DNA of 64,000 nt from Bradyrhizobium sp. in8p8 (GTDB taxonomy: Bacteria; Pseudomonadota; Alphaproteobacteria; Rhizobiales; Xanthobacteraceae), in assembly GCF_000426845.1 (NCBI RefSeq), contig NZ_AUGD01000002.1:884882-948881 (forward strand). The letters run 5' to 3'. The notes below the pieces were generated by a model, which had not been told where the DNA came from, made no database searches, and worked only from the letters and a program-made list of their open reading frames with translations. Below, in pieces: positions 24,280-32,718 of this stretch. The position numbers and the translations under genes were made by a program. Position 1 is the first letter of the stretch. Every line of letters starts with the position of its first letter.

Positions 24280-24564
24280 CTAGTGTCGCACGAATTTATG
24301 GAATCGGCTGAGCTTACCGTCCTTGGTCTTGTCCTGGTGCAGGAACGCAATTCCGGCTTCGTCGAACTTGTCGAAGAACTCGTCCCAGCTGATGCGATCC
24401 AGCCCTTCGTCCGGCGGATCGAAATCGATGCGCAGGATTCCGGCGTGGCCATCCTCCTCGGTCGCCTTCACGGTTGCGGGTTTCCCGCCGCGCTCTTCGG
24501 CCCATTTACGAATTACACCATGATCGGTGGTCTGGTGAGCTTCGCTATTTTCCGCCTTAGTCAT
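24280..24564 (-). CDS. Conserved small hypothetical protein
   Basis: A 94-residue protein with the conserved wording TTDHGVIRKWAEERGGKPATVK, then LRIDFDPP...ISWDEFFDKFDE and FLHQDKTKDGKLSRFHKF. I recall this as a widespread uncharacterised family found near stress genes in soil bacteria; the ends of the domain are complete. A GAGGTGTGAA leader precedes the ATG. It is followed after 11 bases by the GT9-type gene. No function assigned. Confidence 0.75.
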   Translation of the reverse strand: MTKAENSEAHQTTDHGVIRKWAEERGGKPATVKATEEDGHAGILRIDFDPPDEGLDRISWDEFFDKFDEAGIAFLHQDKTKDGKLSRFHKFVRH

Positions 24565-24896
24565 TTCACACCTCGCTTAACCGGCCGGGCCGATGAGCCC
24601 GGCACCGCATCGAACCATTGGCCGACAAACGCCGGTCGGAGCGATTTGTTCTTCGGTCGGATGCGGAGCAGCCCGGTGACGCCGGCATCATCATCTTCTT
24701 CATCTTCATCGTGAAAGCTCTTCGTTCCCTGCAGACGGCTGGAGAATTTATCCCATGTTAAGTCCCGTGCATTTTGTCGGCCTGAATCGCGGGCAACGCG
24801 GCGCTCACATCTCCCTGCCGGGAACGAACATACCTTCCACACGTTCGCCGACGTACTTACACCGACGCCTCGTGCTTTCCCGGAGGGCTCAATTCC
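24565..24896. other. Divergent promoter region before the glycan cluster
   Basis: A gene-free stretch between the leftward small gene and the rightward inositol-phosphate synthase gene. It contains an exact EcfG-type promoter (separate entry) for the rightward operon and presumably the promoter of the leftward pair, which I cannot place. Confidence 0.6.
24821..24845 (+). promoter_or_regulatory. EcfG-type general-stress promoter of the inositol/glycan operon
   Basis: GGAAC (24821-24825), 16 bases, CGTT (24842-24845): an exact match to the EcfG consensus, 51 bases before the start of the inositol-phosphate synthase gene and correctly oriented. The spacer begins GAACATACCTT and closely resembles that of the site at 31468. 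Confidence 0.8.
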
Positions 24897-25997
24897 ATGC
24901 ATTCTCGTCTTCAAGACAGGCGCCGCGTGCGCGTCGGACTCGTCGGCGTCGGCAATTGCGCGAGTTCCTTCGTCCAGGGCCTCACCTACTACCGGAACGC
25001 CAAATCGAACGAGCCGGTCCCGGGACTGATGAACGCGGATCTCGGCGGCTACCACATCAGCGACATCCAGATCGCGTCCGCTTTCGACGTCAACGCCAGC
25101 AAGGTCGGCCGCGATGTCGCCGACGCGATCTTTGCACCCCCCAACAATACGCACCGCTTCTCCGACGTCGCGCCAACCGGCGTAATCGTGCAGCGCGGCC
25201 CGGTCCTGGACGGCATCGGACATTATCTCGCGGACGACATCCCGATTGCGGATGTGCCGGAGGCCGACGTATCCGAAGTGCTGGCGATGTCCCGCACCGA
25301 CGTTCTGGTATCCTATCTTCCGGTGGGCTCGCAACGCGCCAGCGAATGGTATGCGGCGCGCGCCATCGAAGCCGGCTGCGGCTATGTCAATTGCATTCCC
25401 GTCTTCATCGCCTCAAATCCGGAGTGGCGGCGGCGGTTCGAGGAGGCCGGCCTGCCCATCGTGGGCGACGACATCAAAAGCCAGGTCGGCGCCACCATCC
25501 TGCATCGCGTGCTCGCCAATCTCTTCCGCGAGCGCGGCGTGCGGCTCGACCGTACCTACCAGCTTAATGTCGGCGGCAATACCGACTTCAAGAACATGCT
25601 GGAACGGGAGCGATTGGCCTCGAAGAAGATCTCCAAGACCCAGGCCGTGACCAGCCAGTTCGACGTTCCCATGGAGCCCGACAACATCCATGTGGGACCG
25701 AGCGACCACGTGCCCTGGCTCACCGACCGCAAGCTCGCCTTCATCCGCCTGGAAGGCACGACGTTCGGCGGCGTTCCCCTGAGCGCCGAAGTGAAGCTCG
25801 AGGTCTGGGACTCTCCGAATTCGGCAGGCGTCGTGATCGACGCGGTGCGCTGCGCCAAGCTCGCGATGGACCGCGGCCAGGCCGGAGCGCTGACCGGCCC
25901 TTCGAGCTATTTCATGAAGTCGCCGCCGCAGCAATTTACCGACGAGGAGGCCGGACGGCGGACGCGCGCCTTCATCGATGACAAGGCGTATGCGTGA
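24897..25997 (+). CDS. ino1: Inositol-1-phosphate synthase
   Basis: A 366-residue NAD-dependent enzyme that isomerises glucose 6-phosphate to 1D-myo-inositol 3-phosphate, the first step of inositol synthesis. The N-terminal Rossmann loop is [12 protein letters not shown], and the catalytic core contains [37 protein letters not shown] and the C-terminal [20 protein letters not shown]. Length fits the short actinobacterial/archaeal type. GGAGG lies upstream, spaced 10 bases from the ATG. It heads the glycan operon behind an exact stress promoter and overlaps the next gene by one base. Confidence 0.95.
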   Translation: MHSRLQDRRRVRVGLVGVGNCASSFVQGLTYYRNAKSNEPVPGLMNADLGGYHISDIQIASAFDVNASKVGRDVADAIFAPPNNTHRFSDVAPTGVIVQRGPVLDGIGHYLADDIPIADVPEADVSEVLAMSRTDVLVSYLPVGSQRASEWYAARAIEAGCGYVNCIPVFIASNPEWRRRFEEAGLPIVGDDIKSQVGATILHRVLANLFRERGVRLDRTYQLNVGGNTDFKNMLERERLASKKISKTQAVTSQFDVPMEPDNIHVGPSDHVPWLTDRKLAFIRLEGTTFGGVPLSAEVKLEVWDSPNSAGVVIDAVRCAKLAMDRGQAGALTGPSSYFMKSPPQQFTDEEAGRRTRAFIDDKAYA

Positions 25998-26593
25998 TGG
26001 CCAGACTCATTCACCTGGTCCGGCACGGTCATCATGCCCTGCTCGGCCGATTTCTGTGCGGCCGGATGAAGGGCATCGAGCTCGATGATATCGGCTGTGG
26101 CGAAATGGCGCGCTGTGCCGAAGCTGTTGCACCCCGGCCGACGCTCATTCAATCCAGCCCGCAGCGGCGCTGCATGCAGTCCGCCTGCATCCTGGCTGCG
26201 CACTTTGGGCTGCCGGTCGAGATCGTCCCCGCTCTCGACGAGCTCGACTATGGGGAATGGACCGGACGATCATTCGACGATCTGGCGCCGGATCCACGAT
26301 GGTCGCGCTGGAACCGGCGACGCAGCACGAGCCGACCACCCGGCGGCGAGAGCATGCGCTCGCTTCAGAATCGCACGGTCGCTCACCTCGAGCAACTACG
26401 TAGCGATGGCAGTCCCGACATTGTCGTCGCCGTCAGTCACGCCGAGCCGATCCGCGCCGCGCTGTTATACTATTCGCGGATGCCACTCGACGATTTTCTC
26501 TCGATCGAAATCGATTCTGCCAGCATCAGCACGCTCCGCGCCGACGGCGGCGGCATGAAGATCATCGGGATCAACCAGCGGGTGCCGGCGTGA
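25997..26593 (+). CDS. Histidine phosphatase (phosphoglycerate mutase-like)
   Basis: A 198-residue member of the histidine phosphatase superfamily. The phospho-accepting His is in LVRHGHH (about 10), with the second Arg in SSPQRRCMQSA, the acid in LDELDYGEWTG and the second His in VVAVSHAEPIR. It starts one base inside the stop of the inositol-phosphate synthase gene. From position alone it is a good candidate for the phosphatase that makes free inositol, a step normally done by IMPase-family enzymes, none of which is in the cluster. An alternative is a phosphorylated sugar intermediate. Confidence 0.88.
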   Translation: MARLIHLVRHGHHALLGRFLCGRMKGIELDDIGCGEMARCAEAVAPRPTLIQSSPQRRCMQSACILAAHFGLPVEIVPALDELDYGEWTGRSFDDLAPDPRWSRWNRRRSTSRPPGGESMRSLQNRTVAHLEQLRSDGSPDIVVAVSHAEPIRAALLYYSRMPLDDFLSIEIDSASISTLRADGGGMKIIGINQRVPA

Positions 26594-27693
26594 GGATCGT
26601 CATCTTCGGCCTGACAATCTCCTCGTCCTGGGGCAATGGGCACGCCACTTTGTGGCGCGGCCTCTGCAAGCATCTCGCGCGGTCCGGACACAGCGTCGTC
26701 TTCTTCGAGCGTGACGTTCCCTACTATGCCGGTGCCCGAGATCTCTACGAGCTGCCCGGGGGCGAGCTCCGCCTATACTCCAGTTGGGACGATGCGTGGC
26801 AGAACGCCAGCGCCGATATCCGTGAGGCCGACGTCGCGATTGTGACCTCCTATTGCCCCGATGCGATTGCGGCAACCGATCTGATCCTCACCGAAGGTCG
26901 CGCCGTTCCCGTCTTCTACGATCTCGATACTCCGGTTACGCTCGCAAAGCTCAGGGCCGGCGAAGCCGTTCCCTATATCGGACCGCGCGGCCTTTCGGAT
27001 TTCAACCTGGTGCTCAGTTTCACGGGCGGACCTAGGATCACGGAGGAATTCCGTGACCGGCTCGGCGCGCGCGACACCCGGCCGCTTTACGGGCACGTCG
27101 ACACCGACGTCCACCGGCCGGTCGCACCCCAGCCGCACTATCGCGCCGATTTGTCCTATCTCGGCACCTATTCTGAAGACCGCCAGCGAACGCTCGAGAC
27201 GCTTTTCGTCGCGCCTGCGCGGGCGCGACGAGATCTCCGCTTCCTGATCGGCGGGGCGCAGTATCCAAACGATTTTCCCTGGTCGCCCAACATCTATTTC
27301 GTGCGGCACCTGCCGCCGTCGGAGCACGCGCCGTTCTTTGCCTCATCGCGGCTGACGCTCAATGTCACGCGCCGCGCCATGGCCGAGATGGGCTGGTGTC
27401 CTTCCGGCCGGCTGTTCGAGGCTGCGGCCTGCGGCGCGCCGCTGGTGAGCGACGACTGGCCAGGAATTGCGGATTTCTTCGCGCCCGGAGAGGATATCCT
27501 GATCGCAAGCGACGAACAGGACGTGCTCGCCGCGCTCGCGATGACGGATGCCGAGCTCCGGCGGATGTCTCTGCGCGCCTACGAGCGCACCATGGACCAG
27601 CATACGTCCGACAAGCGCGCGCGCGAACTGATCGTGCTGCTGGAGCAGATGGCATCGAAGCGCGTGTGCCGGCAACAACCCGAGGAGGCCTGA
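26590..27693 (+). CDS. CgeB-like glycosyltransferase
   Basis: A 367-residue GT-B-fold protein of the CgeB (spore maturation) type. The N-terminal domain opens [20 protein letters not shown] and contains FFERDVPYY; the C-terminal donor domain has [12 protein letters not shown] and [20 protein letters not shown]. It starts with GTG, overlapping the preceding stop by four bases. It is closely similar to the protein encoded at 38377, so the cluster holds two paralogous enzymes of this kind. Donor and acceptor are unknown. Confidence 0.85.
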   Translation: MRIVIFGLTISSSWGNGHATLWRGLCKHLARSGHSVVFFERDVPYYAGARDLYELPGGELRLYSSWDDAWQNASADIREADVAIVTSYCPDAIAATDLILTEGRAVPVFYDLDTPVTLAKLRAGEAVPYIGPRGLSDFNLVLSFTGGPRITEEFRDRLGARDTRPLYGHVDTDVHRPVAPQPHYRADLSYLGTYSEDRQRTLETLFVAPARARRDLRFLIGGAQYPNDFPWSPNIYFVRHLPPSEHAPFFASSRLTLNVTRRAMAEMGWCPSGRLFEAAACGAPLVSDDWPGIADFFAPGEDILIASDEQDVLAALAMTDAELRRMSLRAYERTMDQHTSDKRARELIVLLEQMASKRVCRQQPEEA

Positions 27694-27695
27694 TC

Positions 27696-28496
27696 ATGTG
27701 GGGCATCGTTCCGGCCGCGGGCCGCGGCAGCCGTATCCAGCCTCTCGCGTTCTCGAAGGAATTGCTACCGGTCGGCAGCCGCCGTGACGACGGGACGGAC
27801 CGCCCCTGTGCCGTCTCGGAATATCTGCTGGAGCGCCTCATCCTCGGCGGCGCCGACAAGATCTGCTTCGTGATCTCGCCGGGCAAGTCCGACATTCTCG
27901 AGTACTTCGGCGACCATTACGGCACCGCTGAGCTCGCCTACGTCGTGCAGCCCGACGCATCGGGCCTGTGCGACGCCGTCTTCAGGGCACGCACGGTCGT
28001 CGGGCAACACGAGGATGTCATGGTCGGCCTGCCTGACACCGTGTGGTTTCCCAAGGCGGCCCTGCAATCCCTCCCCGAGGCCGACCTCTCGTTCCTGCTG
28101 TTCCCGGTCGAACACCCCGAATTCTTCGACGCGGTGGTGCTGGATGGCGACCGCGTGTCGGAGATCCAGGTCAAGCAGCCCAATGCAACGTCCCGCTGGA
28201 TCTGGGGCGCATTCAGAATGTCGGCACGCGGCTTCCGCGAGCTGCAGGCGCTGTGGAACGCGCGCGAACGTCGCGACGAATATTTCGGGACGCTGGTCAA
28301 CGCTTATCTTTCGGCCGGTGGCCGCGGCATCGGCGTCAAAGCCGGCGAATCCTATGTCGATGTCGGCACCATCGACGGCTATCGCACGGCCATGGCCCTG
28401 CTCGCCGAGACCGCCGAGGGCCGTTCGAAGTTGCGGGCCCGCGCGTCGTCCGAAGGCGTCCGCCCGGTCCCAGCGAACAACGGAGCGATTGCATGA
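27696..28496 (+). CDS. Sugar-1-phosphate nucleotidyltransferase
   Basis: A 266-residue pyrophosphorylase that activates a sugar 1-phosphate as an NDP-sugar. The nucleotide-binding signature is MWGIVPAAGRGSRIQPLAFS followed by KELLPVG, with later GLPDTVWFP (metal site region) and YVDVGTIDGYRTAM. It has the short RfbA/RmlA-like form without the beta-helix domain of GlmU. GAGGAGG lies before the ATG at 27696. The substrate may come from the phosphopentomutase in the same operon (pentose 1-phosphate) or from inositol or hexose metabolism; the sequence does not decide. Confidence 0.9.
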   Translation: MWGIVPAAGRGSRIQPLAFSKELLPVGSRRDDGTDRPCAVSEYLLERLILGGADKICFVISPGKSDILEYFGDHYGTAELAYVVQPDASGLCDAVFRARTVVGQHEDVMVGLPDTVWFPKAALQSLPEADLSFLLFPVEHPEFFDAVVLDGDRVSEIQVKQPNATSRWIWGAFRMSARGFRELQALWNARERRDEYFGTLVNAYLSAGGRGIGVKAGESYVDVGTIDGYRTAMALLAETAEGRSKLRARASSEGVRPVPANNGAIA

Positions 28497-29260
28497 CCCG
28501 AGGCGCCCTCTCCCGCGAGGAAATCCGCCAGCGCGTCGATGCGCTGGGGCCGTGGTTTCACAACCTCGACCTGAAGGGCGTGCCCACCGCGCCCTCGCAC
28601 TTCCTCGGCGACTATCCCAACGTGAAATGGCAGCGCTTCTCCGGCATCATTCCCGATCGACTCGAAGGCAAGACCGTGCTCGACATCGGCTGCAATGCCG
28701 GCTTCTATGCCATGGAGATGAAGCGGCGCGGCGCCGAACGCGTGCTTGGCCTCGATACCGACGAAGAATATCTGGCCCAGGCTCGTTTCGCCGCCGAGGT
28801 GAACGGGCTCAGGATCGAGTTTCGCCGGATGTCGGCCTATGATGTCGGGCAGCTCCGCGAGAAGTTCGATCTCGTGATCTTCATGGGCGTGCTCTACCAT
28901 CTGCGGCACCCGCTGCTCGCACTGGACCTGATCCACGAGCACGTCGCCGGCGATCTCCTGCTGTTCCAGTCGATGCAGCGCGGTGATGGCCGCATCGATA
29001 CCATCAAGGAGAACTACGACTTCTGGACCACCGACCAGTTCGACTCCTCCGGCTACCCCAAGCTGCACTTCATCGAGCACAAATATGCCGACGACCCCAC
29101 CAATTGGTGGGTGCCCAATCGCGCCTGTGTCGAGGCCATGTTGCGCAGCGCGGGCTTTGCCATCGCGGCGCATCCGGAAGAGGAGGTCTATCTTTGCAAG
29201 CGGACGGCGCGGCCGCAGGCCGATGGTCCGGTCTATCCGTCGCGGGAGGCGAACCGATGA
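28493..29260 (+). CDS. SAM-dependent methyltransferase
   Basis: A 255-residue class I methyltransferase. The SAM site is seen in VLDIGCNAGFYAMEMKRRGA, the acidic residue in VLGLDTDEEY and motif IV in FDLVIFMGVLYHLRHPLLAL. The overall wording (ALGPWFHNLDLKGV, NYDFWTTDQFDSSGYPKLHF) resembles CmoB-like carboxymethyl transferases but the protein is shorter. I recall this as a family (TIGR04290 type) that occurs in clusters with the radical SAM enzyme found here. It overlaps the preceding stop by four bases. It may methylate or carboxymethylate a sugar or inositol. Confidence 0.88.
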   Translation: MTRGALSREEIRQRVDALGPWFHNLDLKGVPTAPSHFLGDYPNVKWQRFSGIIPDRLEGKTVLDIGCNAGFYAMEMKRRGAERVLGLDTDEEYLAQARFAAEVNGLRIEFRRMSAYDVGQLREKFDLVIFMGVLYHLRHPLLALDLIHEHVAGDLLLFQSMQRGDGRIDTIKENYDFWTTDQFDSSGYPKLHFIEHKYADDPTNWWVPNRACVEAMLRSAGFAIAAHPEEEVYLCKRTARPQADGPVYPSREANR

Positions 29261-30204
29261 TCGAGGCCGCCAAGATCTGGAACGAGCCCAACAACAAGTC
29301 GCATTGGGACATCCTGATCGATCCGGACTGGGCGATGTTCGCAGATCTCGCGCTCGCGGCCGGAAAGGCCATCCGCAGCGCGCATCCGACCTTGCCGCGC
29401 GTGCTCGGCGGCATTTCGCCGATCGATCCCTCCTTCATGCGCAACATGCAGGCGCGCGGCGTGCTGGATCACGTCGACGCCGTCGCCGTGCACGGCTTTC
29501 CGCTCGACTGGAATCTGTGGCAGATCGGGGAATGGCCGGCCAAGATCGACGAGATCAAGGCCGTTACCTCGCTGCCGGTCTGGGTGACCGAGGTCGGCGT
29601 CTCCTCCTTCGGTGCCGAGGAGGTGCAGGCCTGGGGATTGTCGCGCACCGCCGAGCTCTTGATCGGCCGGGCGCCGCGCATTCACTGGTACAGCCTGTAC
29701 GATCTCCCGTCAGCCTGGGAGGCGACCACCCGGCACAAGGAGGCGGAAGGATCGTCCTACTACCGGCATTTCCACATGGGGCTGCTGCGCGAGGATGGAA
29801 CACCGAAAGCCGCAGCGGAGCTGTTCGGCCAATACGCTGCCGATATGGGCCTGTGCCAGTGGTTTCACTACGAGGACCATCGACTTGAGGACGCCGTCCG
29901 CTGGATGCGCCGCCTCGGCGTGAGGCACTTGCGGACTGGTCTGTCATGGGCCGACAGCTTCCGTCCCAATGCGCTCGACTGGTTCGACCGCCAGATGGAC
30001 GCGCTCGCCGAGTTCGAGGTCACCGTGACCTTCTGCTTCACGCCGGAGCACCGCGGCCTCGAGCCTCATCACACCAGCCCGCCGCACGACGTGAACGAAT
30101 TCGCCGAGTTCTGCGCGCAGATGGTCGACCGCTATTGTGCGAAAACCGGTCTCTCCTCATCGCTGGCTGCTTCGCTGCTCCGGGAGCCCACATGCGTGCC
30201 CTGA
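29257..30204 (+). CDS. Glycosidase-like TIM-barrel protein with permuted order
   Basis: A 315-residue protein related to clan GH-A glycosidases. It opens directly with the acid/base motif ([13 protein letters not shown], Glu about 10), followed by [12 protein letters not shown] and the nucleophile region [12 protein letters not shown] (Glu about 112). After about residue 205 comes what is normally the N-terminal part: [20 protein letters not shown], then [16 protein letters not shown] and [20 protein letters not shown]. So strands 4-8 precede strands 1-3, a circular permutation, unless the gene is a recombined remnant. The last residues overlap the deoB start by 13 bases. Active-site residues are present. 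The substrate is unknown. Confidence 0.7.
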   Translation: MIEAAKIWNEPNNKSHWDILIDPDWAMFADLALAAGKAIRSAHPTLPRVLGGISPIDPSFMRNMQARGVLDHVDAVAVHGFPLDWNLWQIGEWPAKIDEIKAVTSLPVWVTEVGVSSFGAEEVQAWGLSRTAELLIGRAPRIHWYSLYDLPSAWEATTRHKEAEGSSYYRHFHMGLLREDGTPKAAAELFGQYAADMGLCQWFHYEDHRLEDAVRWMRRLGVRHLRTGLSWADSFRPNALDWFDRQMDALAEFEVTVTFCFTPEHRGLEPHHTSPPHDVNEFAEFCAQMVDRYCAKTGLSSSLAASLLREPTCVP

Positions 30205-31397
30205 TCCTGGTGATGGATTCCGTCGGCATCGGTGCGGCGCCCGATGCCGACAATTACGGCGATGAAGGCGCCGATACCGTGGGTCACATTGCGGATGCGT
30301 GCATGGCCGGCGATGGCGACAGCACGCAACGGGAGGGGCCGCTTCGCCTGCCCAATCTGGTCGCGCTCGGCCTCGGTCAGGCCTGCCGCCTTGCCACCGG
30401 GCGCGTCCCGCCTGGGCTCGACGGTCGGCTCGAACATGCGCGCTATGGATGCGCGAGCGAAATATCCAGAGGCAAGGACACGCCCTCCGGGCATTGGGAG
30501 ATCGCCGGCGTGCCTGTCACGTTCGAGTGGGGCTATTTTCCAAAAGTTCGACCCTGCTTCCCTCGCGATCTCGTCGAGAACCTTTGCGAGCGGGCCGGAT
30601 TGCCCGGCATCCTCGGCGATTGCCACGCCTCCGGCACCGACATCATCGCCGAATTCGGCGAGCGTCACATGCGAAGCGGTGAGCCGATCTGCTACACTTC
30701 GGCCGACAGCGTGTTCCAGATCGCGGCGCACGAGGAGACCTTTGGGCTCGATCGGCTTTACGAGCTCTGCACGGTTGCGAGGCGACTGGTCGATCCCCTG
30801 AACATCGGCCGCGTCATCGCGCGTCCGTTCATCGGATCCAACGCACACAACTTCAAGCGCACCTCGCACCGGCGAGATTTCGCCGTCCCGCCGCCCGAAC
30901 GAACCATCCTCGATCTTGCCGAAAGCTGCGGCCGCGACATCGTGACGATCGGCAAGATCGACGACATCTTCGCCCATCGCGGCACAGGACGGAACCTGCG
31001 CGGGGACGGCAATGCCGAACTGTTCGATGCCATGCTCGACGGGCTGGCAAGCCTTGCAGAGGGCGGGCTGCTGTTCGCAAACTTCGTCGACTTCGACACG
31101 CTCTACGGCCACCGTCGCGACGTTGCCGGCTATGCAGCGGCGCTCGAAGCCTTCGACGCCCGCCTTCCCGAGTTGCTCGGCCGACTGCGAGACGACGATC
31201 TTCTGATCATCACCGCTGATCACGGCTGCGATCCGACCTGGAGCGGAACCGATCACACGCGCGAGCAGGTCCCGATCCTGGCGTGGACGGCGCAATCCAT
31301 CGCACCGATCGGCCAGCGAGCTGGCTTCGCCGACATTGGCGCGAGCGTTGCGAGACACCTCGATCTGCCGGCGCCCGCTCACGGAGCACACTTCTAG
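30192..31397 (+). CDS. deoB: Phosphopentomutase
   Basis: A 401-residue alkaline-phosphatase-superfamily mutase that interconverts ribose or deoxyribose 5-phosphate and the 1-phosphate. Metal motifs are visible: [29 protein letters not shown] (with the activated Thr region), [13 protein letters not shown] and [17 protein letters not shown]. Length is standard. DeoB is normally a nucleoside-salvage enzyme next to deoxyribonucleoside genes; here it lies inside a glycan cluster, so it more likely supplies a pentose 1-phosphate for activation or works in both roles. It ends the first block of the cluster. Confidence 0.92.
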   Translation: MRALILVMDSVGIGAAPDADNYGDEGADTVGHIADACMAGDGDSTQREGPLRLPNLVALGLGQACRLATGRVPPGLDGRLEHARYGCASEISRGKDTPSGHWEIAGVPVTFEWGYFPKVRPCFPRDLVENLCERAGLPGILGDCHASGTDIIAEFGERHMRSGEPICYTSADSVFQIAAHEETFGLDRLYELCTVARRLVDPLNIGRVIARPFIGSNAHNFKRTSHRRDFAVPPPERTILDLAESCGRDIVTIGKIDDIFAHRGTGRNLRGDGNAELFDAMLDGLASLAEGGLLFANFVDFDTLYGHRRDVAGYAAALEAFDARLPELLGRLRDDDLLIITADHGCDPTWSGTDHTREQVPILAWTAQSIAPIGQRAGFADIGASVARHLDLPAPAHGAHF

Positions 31398-31467
31398 ATT
31401 CCGTCGCGAGCGGATTCACCTGGGTTATTGATCCAGGTTAGAGAAATTATCGTTTGTAGGTTTCGCA

Positions 31468-31492
31468 GGAACGAACATTCCTTGCACCGCTT
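31468..31492 (+). promoter_or_regulatory. Candidate promoter of the second glycan block, EcfG-like
   Basis: GGAAC-N16-GCTT, with a spacer GAACATTCCTTGCAC nearly the same as that of the perfect site at 24821 (20 of 25 positions identical over the two elements). The -10 element is not canonical. A short ACCTGG/CCAGGT hairpin at 31418-31438 lies just upstream and could end the first block. Confidence 0.5.
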
Positions 31493-31605
31493 CTACCTCC
31501 CAGACGTGACTGGCGCGCGGGTCGCCCGACCAAGCCAAGGCGCGCTTCAACTCTCATCCTCGGCCGATCCCGAAAGGATCGGACCCATACGGCGCGGAGC
31601 GATGA

Positions 31606-32718
31606 ATGACGCGAGTATTGATTACGGGAGGCGCGGGATTCATCGGCTCGCACACGGCCGACGTGCTGCTCGCAGCCGGCTATGACGTGCGCCTTCTCGA
31701 CAATCTCTCCCCACAGGTTCACGGCGGCAACCGTCAGCGACCCGCCTATCTCGCCGATGACGCTGAGCTCGTCGTCGGCGACGTCACCGATGCTCTCGCC
31801 GTCGAACAGGCATTGCGCGGCGCTGACATGGTGCTGCATCTCGCTTCTGCCGTCGGTGTCGGCCAGAGCATGTACGACATCGAGCCCTATGTCAGGACCA
31901 ACGAGCTTGGCACCGCCGTGTTGCTGCAGGCGCTTGCCAAGCGTCCGGCCGCACGGCTGGTGGTGGCATCCTCGATGAGCATCTACGGCGAGGGCCTCTA
32001 TCGTGACGGCAGCGGGACAGTCGTCGCCTGCGACGAACGGCCGATCGAGCAGCTGCGCCAAGGAGAGTGGGAACTACGGGATTCCGCAGGCGATCCGCTC
32101 GATCCCATACCCACGCCGGAAACGAAGCAGCCGTCCCTGAGCTCGATCTACGCGCTGAACAAGTATGCGCAGGAGCGCATGTGCCTGATCACCGGCAAGG
32201 CCTACGGGTTTCCGACCGTGGGCTTGCGCTTCTTCAACGTATTCGGTCCGCGGCAAGCCCTGTCCAATCCCTATACCGGCGTGCTGGCGATCTTCGCCGC
32301 TCGGCTGCTGAACGGCCGGCCGCCGCTGGTCTTCGAGGACGGCATGCAACGGCGCGACTTCGTCCACGTCCACGACGTCGCCCGCGCCTGCCGAATGGCG
32401 CTCGAAGCCGACCACAGCCAGGACGTCTTCAACGTCGGCTCGGGGCAGAGCCGCACCATTCTCTCGGTCGCCGAGGATCTGGCCCAGGTGATGGGACGGC
32501 GTGATATCGCGCCCGAGATCACGCGGAAATATCGCGCCGGCGACATCCGGCACTGCTTCGCCGACATCGGCAAGGCACGCGACCTGCTCGGCTTCGAGCC
32601 GCATGTCGCGTTCAAGGACGGCCTTGAAGAGCTCGCCGAGTACCTCGCCGACCAGATCGCGGACGATCAGGCCGAGCGGGCGACCCGTGAGCTGGTGCAA
32701 CGAGGGCTGGTCGCGTGA
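31606..32718 (+). CDS. NAD-dependent sugar-nucleotide epimerase/dehydratase
   Basis: A 370-residue extended SDR. The nucleotide loop is [14 protein letters not shown], with LDNLSPQVHGG, the Ser in VASSMSIYGEG and the catalytic pair in SIYALNKYAQE. It contains a stretch around residues 135-175 (DERPIEQLRQGEWELRDSAG) that is longer than in GalE-type enzymes, so its substrate may differ. It opens the second operon block, 208 bases after deoB, and its stop overlaps the next start. It acts on an NDP-sugar in the cytoplasm. Confidence 0.88.
   Translation: MTRVLITGGAGFIGSHTADVLLAAGYDVRLLDNLSPQVHGGNRQRPAYLADDAELVVGDVTDALAVEQALRGADMVLHLASAVGVGQSMYDIEPYVRTNELGTAVLLQALAKRPAARLVVASSMSIYGEGLYRDGSGTVVACDERPIEQLRQGEWELRDSAGDPLDPIPTPETKQPSLSSIYALNKYAQERMCLITGKAYGFPTVGLRFFNVFGPRQALSNPYTGVLAIFAARLLNGRPPLVFEDGMQRRDFVHVHDVARACRMALEADHSQDVFNVGSGQSRTILSVAEDLAQVMGRRDIAPEITRKYRAGDIRHCFADIGKARDLLGFEPHVAFKDGLEELAEYLADQIADDQAERATRELVQRGLVA

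Noticed and set aside
24561..25334. 257-codon minus-strand frame opposite the inositol-phosphate synthase gene
   Set aside because: It is antisense to a clear enzyme gene and covers its promoter; no domain is seen.
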